Shown: in pieces, positions 17,855 through 27,760 of the stretch
Layout: each line of letters opens with the position of its first letter
Position numbering within the stretch: the first letter of the stretch is position 1
Assembly: GCA_947168365.1 (NCBI GenBank)
Contig: CAMVLO010000003.1
Location: 1-64,000, forward strand
Reading direction: 5' to 3'
DNA length: 64,000 bases
Source of the DNA: UBA3824 sp017541145
GTDB taxonomy: Bacteria > Bacteroidota > Bacteroidia > Bacteroidales > UBA3824
Translations under genes and position numbers: made by a program
The notes under the pieces: model-generated
What the model was told of the DNA's origin: nothing
Database searches by the model: none
The model's input: the letters and a program-made list of their open reading frames with translations, nothing else

Positions 17855-18292
17855 CTACTCGTCCTCATCGTCGTCGTCATAATCCGGAGTAAAACCTTCA
17901 AGATCATAATCCTCATCGTCTACATCATAAAAACGGTCGATTTCGCGACGATCTTTCTTAGTAGGACGCCCCGTACCACGGTCACGAACGCCAAAAGAAA
18001 GTCTCGCTACCTCATTCATCATCTTGAGTTTGAAAAGATCGTCCTGCGATGTAATTTCAGTAATATATTCAGGAACTTTTGCCGCTCCTACCCTACCCTT
18101 GAGAAGATTCAGAATCTTGTATTTTCTGAAAATAGGATTAGCCTTTACCGAAACTTCGTCTCCGGGCTTTACTTCTCTTGCAGGTTTTACTGATGTACCA
18201 TTCACCAAAATACGCCCCTTGCCGCAAGCATCAGCCGCCATAGAACGGGTTTTGAATAGTCTTACACAGAATAGAAATTTGTCAACTCTCAT
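17855..18292 (-). CDS. hslR: S4-domain RNA-binding protein (Hsp15-like)
   Basis: 145 residues. The S4 fold occupies about 1-60: MRVDKFLFCVRLFKTRSMA and GKGRILVNGTSVKPAREVKPGDEV. Hsp15 (HslR) binds stalled 50S subunits carrying peptidyl-tRNA in E. coli. The C-terminal part holds RGTGRPTKKDRREIDRF, common in this family, and ends in a very acidic tail (YDVDDEDYDLEGF...DDDDEDE), which is unusual for an RNA binder. Last gene of a leftward run with pth and rplY, consistent with a ribosome-related role. Confidence 0.88.
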   Translation of the reverse strand: MRVDKFLFCVRLFKTRSMAADACGKGRILVNGTSVKPAREVKPGDEVSVKANPIFRKYKILNLLKGRVGAAKVPEYITEITSQDDLFKLKMMNEVARLSFGVRDRGTGRPTKKDRREIDRFYDVDDEDYDLEGFTPDYDDDDEDE

Positions 18293-18329
18293 TTTGTAAT
18301 TTCAGTTAGCGATAAAAATAATAAAAAAA

Positions 18330-18893
18330 TTATTTTCCGTTATAAAGATTCATCGTACGCTGTACACCGTCAGTTATGAAACTGTAAATAGCATGAGTAG
18401 TCACTTCAGAACGCTCATCGATAGTAGCAAGCTCTTCGTCAGACCATTTTCCGAGTACAAAATCCACTTGTTTACCCTTGGCAAACTGATTACCGATACC
18501 AAAACGCAATCTTGCATAATTTTGAGTACCAAGCATTTCGGAAATATTTTTCAGACCGTTGTGACCGGCTTCTGAACCATTGGGACGAATTCTGATAGTA
18601 CCGAACGGGAGGGCTAAATCGTCTACGAGCACAAGGATGTTTTCAAGCGGAACTTTTTCTTCTTTCATCCAATAATTAACGGCTTTACCGCTCAAATTCA
18701 TAAAAGTGGAAGGCTTAATAAGAGTAACCTGCCTGCCCCTGTATTTGATTTGAGCAACTGCGGCAAGCCTGTCTGTATTAAAAACAGCGCCCGACGCTTT
18801 TGCAAATGCGTCGAGCACTTTAAAACCTATATTGTGTCTCGTATTATCGTACTCAGCACCGATGTTGCCGAGTCCTACAATAAGATATTTCAA
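18330..18893 (-). CDS. pth: peptidyl-tRNA hydrolase
   Basis: Pth releases peptides from peptidyl-tRNA that has dropped off ribosomes. 187 residues, usual length. Active-site motifs: LIVGLGNIGAEYDNTRHNIGF with Asn10 and catalytic His20, LIKPSTFMNLSG (about 58-69) and VDDLALPFGTIRIRPNGSEAGHNGL (Asp and Asn ligands; text abbreviated in the family as DDLDLP...GGHNG). It lies 30 bp after rplY, an arrangement common in bacteria. Confidence 0.96.
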   Translation of the reverse strand: MKYLIVGLGNIGAEYDNTRHNIGFKVLDAFAKASGAVFNTDRLAAVAQIKYRGRQVTLIKPSTFMNLSGKAVNYWMKEEKVPLENILVLVDDLALPFGTIRIRPNGSEAGHNGLKNISEMLGTQNYARLRFGIGNQFAKGKQVDFVLGKWSDEELATIDERSEVTTHAIYSFITDGVQRTMNLYNGK

Positions 18894-18923
18894 TATTCGT
18901 GATTTTTAATAATTAGCAATCAA

Positions 18924-19481
18924 TTAGTTAGCTTTTGATGCTCTTGTTGGGTTGATGCTGCAAATCAAAGCGTCTTGTGGATCAACGATTTTGAATTTTT
19001 CGAACTTGAGATCTTTTACTTTGATAGATTGTTCGATTTCCAAACCACTGATATCAACTTTGATTGTTTCAGGAAGATCAGCTACTACACCGTTAACTTT
19101 AAGTTTGCGAGCAGCCAATTTGAGTTTACCACCGGCTTTAACACCAGGAGCATGACCTTCAATTGTCAAAGGCAACTTAACTGTAATTGCTTGATCTGCT
19201 GCAAATGAATAGAAGTCAGCATGAAGAACTTCGTCTGTAACAGGGTGGAACTGAAGCTCTTTGATTACAGAAGGAATAACTTCGCCATTGATGTTGAGGT
19301 TTACAACATAAACGTGAGGAGTTACAACTGCACCTTTAAGTTCTTTTGCTGATACTGTGAAGTTGATGTTTTTGCCGTTACCGTAAACGATGCAAGGAAC
19401 TTGACCTTCTTTACGGAGTTGTTTTGCATACTTAGAACCGATGTTTTCACGTTTGGTTCCGTTCAAATCAAATGTTCTCAT
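18924..19481 (-). CDS. rplY: ribosomal protein L25 (CTC type)
   Basis: 185 residues: N-terminal 5S rRNA-binding L25 domain (about 5-92, with GSKYAKQLRKEGQVPCIVYG) plus the C-terminal TL5/CTC beta domain (about 100-180, LPLTIEGHAPGVKAGG). Long CTC forms are normal in this phylum. The -7 element TACCTTTG on the minus strand (complement of 19581-19588) is the probable promoter for rplY-pth-hslR. Confidence 0.95.
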   Translation of the reverse strand: MRTFDLNGTKRENIGSKYAKQLRKEGQVPCIVYGNGKNINFTVSAKELKGAVVTPHVYVVNLNINGEVIPSVIKELQFHPVTDEVLHADFYSFAADQAITVKLPLTIEGHAPGVKAGGKLKLAARKLKVNGVVADLPETIKVDISGLEIEQSIKVKDLKFEKFKIVDPQDALICSINPTRASKAN

Positions 19482-19580
19482 TTAAAAATTTTTATTAAAT
19501 TGTGTTACTCAAAATTGAAAATTAATTCAATTTCCCATCGCACGGGCTATTTATCCCATAGTCAAAGGGAATTTCGGCTG

Positions 19581-19588
19581 CAAAGGTA
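19581..19588 (-). promoter_or_regulatory. rplY operon -7 element
   Basis: On the minus strand TACCTTTG, about 100 bases before the rplY start. No TTTG at the ideal distance. Confidence 0.5.
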
Positions 19589-19750
19589 TATATTTTTTCT
19601 GATATTTGATACATCAATTTCTTGATTTTTTGTTAAGTTCAATTAAAAGTTACAATATTCCTTACAAGTGCGCCCATGCATATCAATGTATCAACTTCAA
19701 TTTCAAGTTCTGTCGTTTTGCCGTAAGAATTCAAAAAGTGGTAATATCCA

Positions 19751-19786
19751 AAAAAAAACGGACTGTTTTCGCAGTCCGTTTTTTAT
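19751..19786. terminator. terminator after prs (works both ways)
   Basis: 13-bp stem AAAAAACGGACTG / CAGTCCGTTTTTT with T runs on either strand, touching the prs stop codon. Confidence 0.88.
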
Positions 19787-19787
19787 T

Positions 19788-20729
19788 TTATTTTACGTAA
19801 GAATTTGCCGAAATTGATTGATTTGTTGCAACGCATTTTATAACGTCCGCAAACAAATCAGAAACTGTCAAAACCTTGATTTTCGGATGAGACTTTTTGA
19901 GAGGAATAGTATCTGTAACATACAATTCTGTAAGTTTTGAATTTACTATTCTGTCGTAAGCCGGACCAGAAAGTACCGGGTGAGTAATAAATGCTCTTAC
20001 AGACAAAGCACCCTGTTCCATCATAAGGTCAGCAGCCTTTGTTAAAGTACCGGCAGTATCAATAATATCGTCTACAATAATAACGTTTTTACCTTTTACA
20101 TTACCGATAACAGTCATTTCAGAAACAACATTTGCTTTTTCTCTGTACTTATGACAAATTACCATCGGAACCTGCAAGAAGTGAGAATAAGTGTTAGCTC
20201 TCTTGCTACCGCCGATGTCCGGAGAAGCGATCACCAAATTTTCTAGTTTCAACGAGTTGATGAAAGGAACAAAAATTGATGATGAGTACAAATGATCCAC
20301 TGGAACATCAAAGAAACCTTGAATCTGGTCAGCATGAAGATCCATAGTAATAATACGGTCAACACCAGCCACTTGAATAAGATTTGCAATTAATTTTGCG
20401 CCGATAGCAACACGCGGTTTATCTTTGCGGTCCTGACGGGCAAATCCGAAATAAGGGATTACTGCTGCAATCTTGTAAGCTGAAGCGCGGCGGGCTGCGT
20501 CGATCATCAAGAGTAATTCCAACAAGTTGTCTGCCGGAGTAAAGGTGGATTGAATTATGAACACGTAAGCGCCGCGAACCGAATCCTCAATACAAGGCTG
20601 AAATTCACCGTCACTGTAATGGTTCATAGTTACTTTTCCCAAGGTGGTGCCATACTTCTCTGCTATTTGTTTCGACAAATAGAGCGAAGATGTACCTGAG
20701 AAAATTTGAATGTTTGTACTTGATGCCAT
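19788..20729 (-). CDS. prs: ribose-phosphate pyrophosphokinase
   Basis: Makes PRPP from ribose 5-phosphate and ATP for nucleotide, His and Trp synthesis. 313 residues, typical. N-terminal SGTSSLYLSKQIAEKYG, the catalytic flexible loop FARQDRKDKPRVAIGAK (about 97-113), the DLHADQIQGFFD segment (about 131-142), and the PRPP-binding loop NVIIVDDIIDTAGTL (about 215-229). It sits 38 bp downstream of leuS in the same direction and is probably co-transcribed. Confidence 0.97.
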   Translation of the reverse strand: MASSTNIQIFSGTSSLYLSKQIAEKYGTTLGKVTMNHYSDGEFQPCIEDSVRGAYVFIIQSTFTPADNLLELLLMIDAARRASAYKIAAVIPYFGFARQDRKDKPRVAIGAKLIANLIQVAGVDRIITMDLHADQIQGFFDVPVDHLYSSSIFVPFINSLKLENLVIASPDIGGSKRANTYSHFLQVPMVICHKYREKANVVSEMTVIGNVKGKNVIIVDDIIDTAGTLTKAADLMMEQGALSVRAFITHPVLSGPAYDRIVNSKLTELYVTDTIPLKKSHPKIKVLTVSDLFADVIKCVATNQSISANSYVK

Positions 20730-20767
20730 TTTTTTGATAAATGCTTATTTTGTTTTTTAGCTAATTC

Positions 20768-23536
20768 TTATTTTACAACAAAATTGATCATCTTGCCGGG
20801 CACTACAATAGTTTTTACTATGGTTTTACCCTCAATAAGTTTCTGAAGTTTCTCGTTTTTCAATACTTCGGCTTCAATTGCTGCTTTGTCGGCATCTGCC
20901 GGAAGATCCAAAGTAAATTTGGTTTTGCCGTTGAGTGCTACCGGATAACATTTGGTAGAATCAACAGTGTATTTCTCGTCAACTTCAGGGAACTTAGCAT
21001 TATTGATGGTTTCGTTGTGTCCAAGCTGTTTCCAAAGTTCCTCTGTAATATGAGGTGCAAATGGTGCAAGAACTATTGTAAGAGGCTCAAGGATTGCTCG
21101 TTTGTTGCATTTTAATGTCTGCAATTCGTTTACACATACCATAAACGCACTTACTGAGGTATTGTATGAAAGTGCAAGTATATCTGATTCTACTTTCTTT
21201 ACAAGTTTGTTCAATGCTCTAAGCTCCTGATCTGTAGGTTGCTCGTCTGATACATTTAAAGTATCGGATTTATCATTGAAGAACAATCTCCAGAATTTTT
21301 TCAAGAACTTGCTTACACCCTCAATACCGCCGGTATCCCAAGGTTTTGACTGATTGATTGGTCCGAGGAACATCTCGTAAAGTCGCAATGTATCTGCTCC
21401 GTATTTCTCTACAATAGAATCCGGATTTACAACATTAAACATCGACTTACTCATTTTCTCAATTGCCCAACCGCAAATATATTTGCCGTTTTCAAGAACA
21501 AATTCTGCTGTAGCAAATTCAGGTCTCCATTTCTTGAATGCTTCAAGATCTAATACATCATTGTTTACGATGTTGACATCAACATGGATTTCCTGTGTAT
21601 CATACTGATCTTTCAATCCTAATGATACAAATTTGTTTGTACCTTTTATTCTGTATACAAAGTTTGAACGTCCTTGTATCATACCTTGATTTACAAGTTT
21701 TTTAAACGGTTCTTCTTTGCAAACATATCCTAAGTCAAACAAAAATTTATCCCAAAATCTTGAATAAATCAAGTGACCAACAGCGTGTTCTGTACCACCG
21801 ATATACAAGTCAACATCCTGCCAATATTCGTTGGCTTCTTTCGAAACAAGAGCCTCATTGTTGTCAGGATCCATGTATCTCAAATAATATGCTGATGAAC
21901 CGGCAAAACCAGGCATTGTAGATGTCTCATACGGATAACCGTCTACAGTTTTCCAATCTTTTGCACGGCTCAAAGGAGGTTCTCCGCTTTCGGTCGGTAA
22001 GAATGAATCTACTTCCGGCAATTCCAACGGCAATTTTTCTAATGGCAACATGTGTGCTTTGCCGTCTTTGTAATATACAGGGAATGGTTCACCCCAATAT
22101 CTTTGACGTGAGAATATTGCATCTCTAAGTCTGTAATTGATTTTTCTGTTACCGAATCCGCGTTTTTCTACTTCTTGAATTGCTGCTTCTTTAGCCGCTT
22201 TTACTTCCAAACCGTTGAAAATTCCCGAATTCATCATGATACCTTCTTTGGCATCGTAGCTCTCTTGGCTAACATCTGCGCCCTCAATAAGAGGAATAAT
22301 CGGAAGGTTGAAATTCTTAGCAAATGCATAGTCACGACTGTCATGAGCCGGTACTGCCATAATTGCACCTGTACCGTAGCCGGCTAATACGTAATCTGAA
22401 ATCCAAATAGGAATTTCGTCTCCGGTAAACGGATTGATTGCGTAAGCTCCTGTAAACTGACCTGTTACAGTTCTTGTATCAGCCATACGTTCAAGTTCGG
22501 TACGTTTGCTTGCACCTGCGATATAGGCTTCTACAGCTTCTTTGCAATCAGGTGTTGTTACTTGGTCTACATACTCGCTCTCCGGAGCCATCACCATAAA
22601 TGTAACACCGTAAACTGTATCGGGACGGGTTGTAAATATCTTGAGTTTTACATCAGAATCTTTTACATCGAAATACATCTCGCAACCTTCACTTCTACCA
22701 ATCCAATTGCGCTGCATTTCTTTCAACGAATCCGACCAATCTATAGTTTCCAAACCTTTGAGAAGACGCTCAGCGTATGCACTTACACGCAAAAGCCATT
22801 GTTCCATAGGTTTTTGTACAACAGGATAACCACCGCGCTCAGAAAGACCGTCTTTTACCTCATCATTGGCAAGTACAGTACCCAATTTAGGACACCAGTT
22901 TACCATAGTTTTAGCTCTGTAAGCCAGACGGTAAGAATCAATAACAGAATCTTTCTCGTCTTCGGTCATACCGTGCCAAACTTCAGCCGGAAATACGGGA
23001 ACATCCGAATGAGCTGCGTTTACCTTAGTATTACCGTTTTGCTCAAACTCTTTAATCAAGTTTTCGATTGGTTCAGCCTTTTGAGTATCATTATTATAAT
23101 AATGGTTGTACATCTGAATAAAAGCCCATTGAGTCCACTTGTAATATTTAGGATCACAAGTTCTGACTTCACGACTCCAATCGTAAGAAAAACCGATTTT
23201 TTTGAGCTGACTGCGATATCTGTTGATATTTTGCTCGGTAGTAACAGCCGGATGTTGTCCGGTTTGAATAGCATATTGTTCTGCCGGAAGTCCAAACGCA
23301 TCGTATCCCATCGGATGCAATACGTTGAAACCTTTTAATCTTTTGTATCTTGAGTAAATATCAGAAGCGATGTATCCGAGAGGATGTCCGACATGAAGAC
23401 CTGCGCCAGAAGGATAAGGGAACATATCCAACACATAAAATTTGGGTCGGTCGGATTGATTGCTAACCTTGTAAGTAGAGTTTTCTTCCCAGTATTTCTG
23501 CCAGAAAGTCTCTATTTCACGATGATTGTATTCCAT
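20768..23536 (-). CDS. leuS: leucyl-tRNA synthetase
   Basis: Class I synthetase, 922 residues. HIGH-type motif in MFPYPSGAGLHVGHPLGYIA (about 39-58), CP1 editing domain (about 225-430) with TTRPDTVYGVTFMVMAP, a long catalytic insertion after SRQRYWGEPFP, and KMSKS as EKMSKSMFNVVNPD (about 716-729). The C-terminal anticodon and extension domains are complete. First gene of the leuS-prs unit; a -7 element TACATTTG lies on the minus strand about 25 bases upstream. Confidence 0.97.
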   Translation of the reverse strand: MEYNHREIETFWQKYWEENSTYKVSNQSDRPKFYVLDMFPYPSGAGLHVGHPLGYIASDIYSRYKRLKGFNVLHPMGYDAFGLPAEQYAIQTGQHPAVTTEQNINRYRSQLKKIGFSYDWSREVRTCDPKYYKWTQWAFIQMYNHYYNNDTQKAEPIENLIKEFEQNGNTKVNAAHSDVPVFPAEVWHGMTEDEKDSVIDSYRLAYRAKTMVNWCPKLGTVLANDEVKDGLSERGGYPVVQKPMEQWLLRVSAYAERLLKGLETIDWSDSLKEMQRNWIGRSEGCEMYFDVKDSDVKLKIFTTRPDTVYGVTFMVMAPESEYVDQVTTPDCKEAVEAYIAGASKRTELERMADTRTVTGQFTGAYAINPFTGDEIPIWISDYVLAGYGTGAIMAVPAHDSRDYAFAKNFNLPIIPLIEGADVSQESYDAKEGIMMNSGIFNGLEVKAAKEAAIQEVEKRGFGNRKINYRLRDAIFSRQRYWGEPFPVYYKDGKAHMLPLEKLPLELPEVDSFLPTESGEPPLSRAKDWKTVDGYPYETSTMPGFAGSSAYYLRYMDPDNNEALVSKEANEYWQDVDLYIGGTEHAVGHLIYSRFWDKFLFDLGYVCKEEPFKKLVNQGMIQGRSNFVYRIKGTNKFVSLGLKDQYDTQEIHVDVNIVNNDVLDLEAFKKWRPEFATAEFVLENGKYICGWAIEKMSKSMFNVVNPDSIVEKYGADTLRLYEMFLGPINQSKPWDTGGIEGVSKFLKKFWRLFFNDKSDTLNVSDEQPTDQELRALNKLVKKVESDILALSYNTSVSAFMVCVNELQTLKCNKRAILEPLTIVLAPFAPHITEELWKQLGHNETINNAKFPEVDEKYTVDSTKCYPVALNGKTKFTLDLPADADKAAIEAEVLKNEKLQKLIEGKTIVKTIVVPGKMINFVVK

Positions 23537-23561
23537 TTTTTTGTGCTAATAAATTTAATCG

Positions 23562-23569
23562 CAAATGTA
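23562..23569 (-). promoter_or_regulatory. leuS -7 element
   Basis: Minus-strand TACATTTG 26 bases ahead of the leuS start. The 23570-23830 remainder of this gap is AT-rich with nothing else recognised. Confidence 0.5.
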
Positions 23570-23833
23570 GTATTTTTTTTCTATTCACAGAATTTATTCG
23601 GTGTAATTTTAATGTAAAGATTTTTTACTTACAACCCCAAAACGGGATTGGGACATCACAGCCATTTTATTTAACATTTTTTATTGTCGTTACGATGTGT
23701 ACGGAGGTTTTGACATCCTGATATTTGAACATTTCTGTCAGTACAACATACCGTTTTTTCCGCTGTTGAAATTGTTTTTCGTCTTAAATCGTTTAATTTC
23801 GGTAATAAAATAAAAATTCAACAAAAAATTAAT

Positions 23834-23841
23834 TATATTTG
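23834..23841 (+). promoter_or_regulatory. GH27 gene -7 element
   Basis: TATATTTG 35 bases before the ATG at 23877. Confidence 0.5.
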
Positions 23842-23876
23842 CAAACCAGTTATAAATTAAAAAATTTTACACTAAT

Positions 23877-25106
23877 ATGAAAAAAAGCATTATTGCACTC
23901 GCAACAGCTCTCACCCTCAGCACTGCTGTTGACGCTCAAAAATTCGACAATCTTGCCATGACTCCGCCTATGGGTTGGAACAGTTGGAACACTTTCGCTT
24001 GCGATATCAGCGAAAAAACTGTTAAAGATATGGCTGACCTTTTTGTAGAACTCGGTCTTGACAAAGCGGGTTATGAATACATCGTAATTGATGACGGTTG
24101 GATGAAAAAAGAACGTGACAAACAAGGTAACCTTGTTCCCGATCCAGAAAAATTTCCTAACGGTATCAAAGCTGTAGCCGATTATGTACATTCCAAAGGT
24201 TTGAAATTCGGTATTTACAACTGCGCAGGTACACAGACTTGCGGCGGATATCCCGGCGGAAGAGGTCACGAATATCAAGACGCGTTGCTTTACGCAAGTT
24301 TTGGAATCGATTATCTGAAATACGATTGGTGTAACACCGGAAAACTCTATGCTCCAGAGGCTTACAAAACCATGCGTGATGCTCTTTACTCAGCCGGACG
24401 CCCTGTAGTATTCTCTATTTGTGAATGGGGCGACAACAAACCTTGGGAATGGGGCGCAGAAATCGGTCACTTGTGGCGTACTACAGGCGATATTTATTGC
24501 TGTTATGATTGTGAATATGTTACCAACAAGGGACTTCCTACCCAATGGTCAGCATGGGGCGTATGGCCAATCCTCAGAATGCGAAAAGATATCAGAAAAT
24601 ACGCCGGTCCGGGACATTGGAACGATCCAGACATGTTGGAAATCGGTAAATGTATGAACGCTGCCGAAGACCGTTCTCATTTTGCTCTTTGGTGTTTGAG
24701 CGCAGCCCCGCTAATTCTCGGAAACGACCTCAGAACTTGCAACAATGAAACTAAAAAGCTGATTACCAACAAAGAACTGATTGCCGTTGACCAAGATAAA
24801 CTCGGTATTCAGGGTTATGAATATCAGTTTAAAGACAGCATCTCAATTTGGGTAAAACCGTTGGAAGACGAAGCTTGGGCTGTAGGTTTTGTTAATACTT
24901 CTAAGGTTGAGAAAACATTGGAATTTGATTTCAAAGCCAATACAATTTTCGATGAATTTTCACGTCGCGAACTCAACGCCAGCAAACACGAATACATAAT
25001 CCGCGATTTGTTTAAACACGAAGATTTGAAAAACACAACTTCAAAACCAATTAAAACAAAAATCGGTTCTCACGACATCTATATGTTGAAACTTTCTAAG
25101 AAGTAG
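23877..25106 (+). CDS. secreted GH27 alpha-galactosidase
   Basis: 409 residues with a signal peptide (about 1-20, cleavage near VDA-QK), so periplasmic or secreted. The GH27 barrel starts TPPMGWNSWNTFACDI (about 29-44); nucleophile Asp150 in YLKYDWC; acid/base Asp205 in LWRTTGDIY; the WNDPDMLEIG motif follows; a C-terminal beta-sandwich completes the family layout. It probably removes terminal alpha-galactose (or alpha-N-acetylgalactosamine) from oligosaccharides. No SusC/SusD or other glycosidase is adjacent, so it is not part of a visible polysaccharide utilisation locus. Confidence 0.93.
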   Translation: MKKSIIALATALTLSTAVDAQKFDNLAMTPPMGWNSWNTFACDISEKTVKDMADLFVELGLDKAGYEYIVIDDGWMKKERDKQGNLVPDPEKFPNGIKAVADYVHSKGLKFGIYNCAGTQTCGGYPGGRGHEYQDALLYASFGIDYLKYDWCNTGKLYAPEAYKTMRDALYSAGRPVVFSICEWGDNKPWEWGAEIGHLWRTTGDIYCCYDCEYVTNKGLPTQWSAWGVWPILRMRKDIRKYAGPGHWNDPDMLEIGKCMNAAEDRSHFALWCLSAAPLILGNDLRTCNNETKKLITNKELIAVDQDKLGIQGYEYQFKDSISIWVKPLEDEAWAVGFVNTSKVEKTLEFDFKANTIFDEFSRRELNASKHEYIIRDLFKHEDLKNTTSKPIKTKIGSHDIYMLKLSKK

Positions 25107-25125
25107 TTTTCAAAAGGCAATATTT

Positions 25126-25160
25126 ATATTTTGGGCGGACTAATTGTCCGCCTAAAATAT
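25126..25160 (+). terminator. hairpin after the GH27 gene
   Basis: 15-bp stem ATATTTTGGGCGGAC / GTCCGCCTAAAATAT with one G-T pair and a 5-base loop. No T run follows, so it may be a processing or weak termination structure. Confidence 0.55.
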
Positions 25161-25592
25161 ATCAAAAATCATAGCTAACTACTATTAAAAAAACATCTGT
25201 TATAACGTGTATTCTAAAGTAAAACTTCATAATCAATTTTCTGAAAGACATCGGAGTTTTGATTCTTTATTGAAATAGCTAACATCAAAATTTATGATGT
25301 CAGTTACAAGAAAAAAATTCAGCGATGTGCCGACCGATTCTCTATCAGACAACATAATGTCAACAAAAAATTTTATGCTTTTGAATTAATTTTTTACGAA
25401 AAAAATCGAACTCGTACAGAATGAGCAACAACTCAATTTAGTTTGAATATTTGATTTTGATTTGAACAAGAATAAGGAATACAAAATTTTAAACGATCAA
25501 AATTCCTTCAAAATAATGCATAACTATCACATCTAACAACAATTAACACGAAAAAAAGCGGTAAATAAAATATCAGAAAATTCGTTATAATA
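25161..25592. other. gene-free AT-rich stretch
   Basis: About 430 bases without a plausible reading frame, tRNA or repeat. I see no recognisable promoter or decayed gene. Confidence 0.6.
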
Positions 25593-25635
25593 GAAAAAAA
25601 AGAGGTCTGTGCAAAAAATTCCGCAACCAAACCTC
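25593..25635 (-). terminator. terminator of the GAF-SpoIIE phosphatase gene
   Basis: Minus-strand stem GAGGTTTG / CAGACCTC (25635-25628 with 25609-25602, one T-G pair) followed by eight T residues. Confidence 0.75.
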
Positions 25636-25646
25636 AAAAAAATATT

Positions 25647-26891
25647 CTAGTTAATAAAAAAATCGATTCCTAACAAAGTGATGTCATCAAAAAGATTTTC
25701 GTTAGCTCGCTGAATATCGAGAGCCGAAATTATAGAGTTGATAGTATCACCGATTGGAGAATTTTTTTTCATCTCCCGTTCTACTATTTTTTGACCGTAA
25801 TCATCCATACCGTCTTTTTCGAGTTCCACCACCCCATCGGTAAAGCAAAGAAGTTTGCATTCGTGATCAAGAGTAAGAACGCCTTCTTTCAGACTTGGAA
25901 TTTCGTCCAACATCCCCAAACCCGGACATGAGGCTTTCAAGAATTGTATTTCTTTGGTAAAACAATCAAAAAGGATTGGAGGATTGTGACCTGCATTGAT
26001 ATATTTTAAAAGTCTTGTATTGAAATTGTAACGACCGATAAACAATGTAATGAAACGGTCGCCGTTAGAATTTCTGACCACAATTGAATTAAGACGTTTT
26101 ACCAATGTTGACATATCCATATCCGCAACAAACAATGCTTTCAGACTTGCCTGAAAATTGCTCATAAGAATTGCGGCCGACATACCTTTGCCCGAAACAT
26201 CGGCAATACAGAAAAACATCTCCTCATCAGAAAGATAATCGAAATCGTAATAATCGCCACCCACCTCATAATGAGGCATATAAAATGGTTTTACAGTAAT
26301 ACGGTCGTCATTTTTGAAGATATCTTCTTTAGGAACGAGCATGTTTTGCATCTTAGCTGCCATTTCCATTTCTTTCTTGAAACGCTCTTGCTGCATATTT
26401 ACTTCCATAAGTCTGCGGTTTTCGATAGCAACAATTATGATGTTTGTAAGAGTCTGAATGAAATGCAGATGTCTGATAGACGGTGCAATACCTTCTTGTT
26501 CGTCTTCAAAATCACCGATTATCACATACGCAAGCGGCTGATTGTCTTGTACAACGGGAATAATAAAATCGAAACCTCCAAATACCAGATTAGACATCGA
26601 GAATGTGATGTCTTCTATCGGAACCAAATCGCGTTCGGGAACGATACTTTCGTAATCCCCCGGCTCTACACCGGATTTCATTATAAGGTTCCAATGTGGT
26701 TTTTGGTAGATGTACAAAAGAACTTTTCCGATGTTCAGTTCTTCGGTAAGAAGTTTTTCAAAACTATTAAGTAGTTCAGTTACAGGCAAATTAGCATTAA
26801 TAGACCTTGTAATATTCAAAAGGGTCTTCAACTTGAAATTCGAGAATTTCAATCTATCTAAGGATGCTTTTGCACTATCTCCCATTGCCAA
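25647..26891 (-). CDS. GAF-SpoIIE (PP2C-type) serine/threonine phosphatase
   Basis: 414 residues, soluble. An N-terminal GAF sensor (about 15-165), a short helical linker QQERFKKEMEMAAKMQNMLVP (about 169-188; text typical of RsbU-like enzymes), and a SpoIIE phosphatase domain (about 200-412). Metal-binding residues: Asp in VGGDYYDFDYL, Asp in IADVSGKGMSAAILMS, Asp in CFTDGVVELEK and Asp-Asp in NLFDDITLLGI. Such enzymes dephosphorylate anti-anti-sigma or SiaC-like partners. Two SiaC-like genes lie elsewhere in the window; a functional link is inference. The next gene rightward is efp. Confidence 0.88.
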   Translation of the reverse strand: MAMGDSAKASLDRLKFSNFKLKTLLNITRSINANLPVTELLNSFEKLLTEELNIGKVLLYIYQKPHWNLIMKSGVEPGDYESIVPERDLVPIEDITFSMSNLVFGGFDFIIPVVQDNQPLAYVIIGDFEDEQEGIAPSIRHLHFIQTLTNIIIVAIENRRLMEVNMQQERFKKEMEMAAKMQNMLVPKEDIFKNDDRITVKPFYMPHYEVGGDYYDFDYLSDEEMFFCIADVSGKGMSAAILMSNFQASLKALFVADMDMSTLVKRLNSIVVRNSNGDRFITLFIGRYNFNTRLLKYINAGHNPPILFDCFTKEIQFLKASCPGLGMLDEIPSLKEGVLTLDHECKLLCFTDGVVELEKDGMDDYGQKIVEREMKKNSPIGDTINSIISALDIQRANENLFDDITLLGIDFFIN

Positions 26892-27100
26892 TTAAAAATT
26901 AGTGTAAAAAAATTAGATATTTTAATTGTTTGACAAATATATAAATTTTTTCGAAAAAAAAAGTTTTAAACCAAAAAAAATTACGATTTTTTCTTTTGTT
27001 TTTTCTAATCGAAAATTTGTGTTTGAATTTTCTGATATTTAAAACAATTGAAAAAAATCGTAATTTTCAAATTATGATGTGGATAATAATATCCTACGAA

Positions 27101-27667
27101 TTACTTCTGAGCTCTTTCAACGTAAGATCTGTCGCGTGTATCAATTTTGATTCTGTCGCCTTGGTTGATGAACAAAGGAACACGAATTTCTGCGCCTGAT
27201 TCTACTGTTGCAGGTTTAAGAGTGTTGGTAGCTGTATTACCTTTGATACCCGGTTCGGTGTAAGTTACTTCCATGATTACGAATGGAGGAAGTTCTACTG
27301 TAAGGATGTTACCGGTTTCTTCCTGAATAACGATTTCCACTTCTTGACCGTCGAGGTAAAGATCAGGGTTTTCGATATGTGTTTCAGGAACTGTGATTTG
27401 TTCGAAAGTTTCTTGTTGCATGAATACATAAGAATCACTTTCTTTGTAAAGATACTGATAAGGACGGCGAATAATCTTTGTGATGTCGATTTCGTGACCT
27501 GCAGAGAATGTGTTTTCCAATACTCTACCGTTGGTCAATGATTTCAAACGTGTACGAACGAATGCTGGACCTTTGCCCGGTTTTACGTGTTGGAAACTTA
27601 CCACTGTGTAGATATCGTGGTTGAAATTGATGCACAAGCCATTTTTCAAATCTGCTGTTGTTGCCAT
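27101..27667 (-). CDS. efp: elongation factor P
   Basis: EF-P rescues ribosomes stalled on polyproline. 188 residues, three beta-barrel domains: KOW-like N domain with the tip loop FQHVKPGKGPAF (the modifiable Lys is at 32), central OB fold and C-terminal OB fold ending VPLFINQGDRIKIDTRDRSY. No EpmA or EarP-type modifying enzyme is nearby. It is inserted between two phosphatase genes, all on the minus strand, but gaps of about 90 and 210 bp suggest separate control. Confidence 0.96.
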   Translation of the reverse strand: MATTADLKNGLCINFNHDIYTVVSFQHVKPGKGPAFVRTRLKSLTNGRVLENTFSAGHEIDITKIIRRPYQYLYKESDSYVFMQQETFEQITVPETHIENPDLYLDGQEVEIVIQEETGNILTVELPPFVIMEVTYTEPGIKGNTATNTLKPATVESGAEIRVPLFINQGDRIKIDTRDRSYVERAQK

Positions 27668-27760
27668 TTAATTTTCTATGTTATTATGTTTATACTATTT
27701 AACGCAGCAAAGTTAAAAAATAATTTCCGATATTGTATAGAGTTTATTTTATTTTTTTCT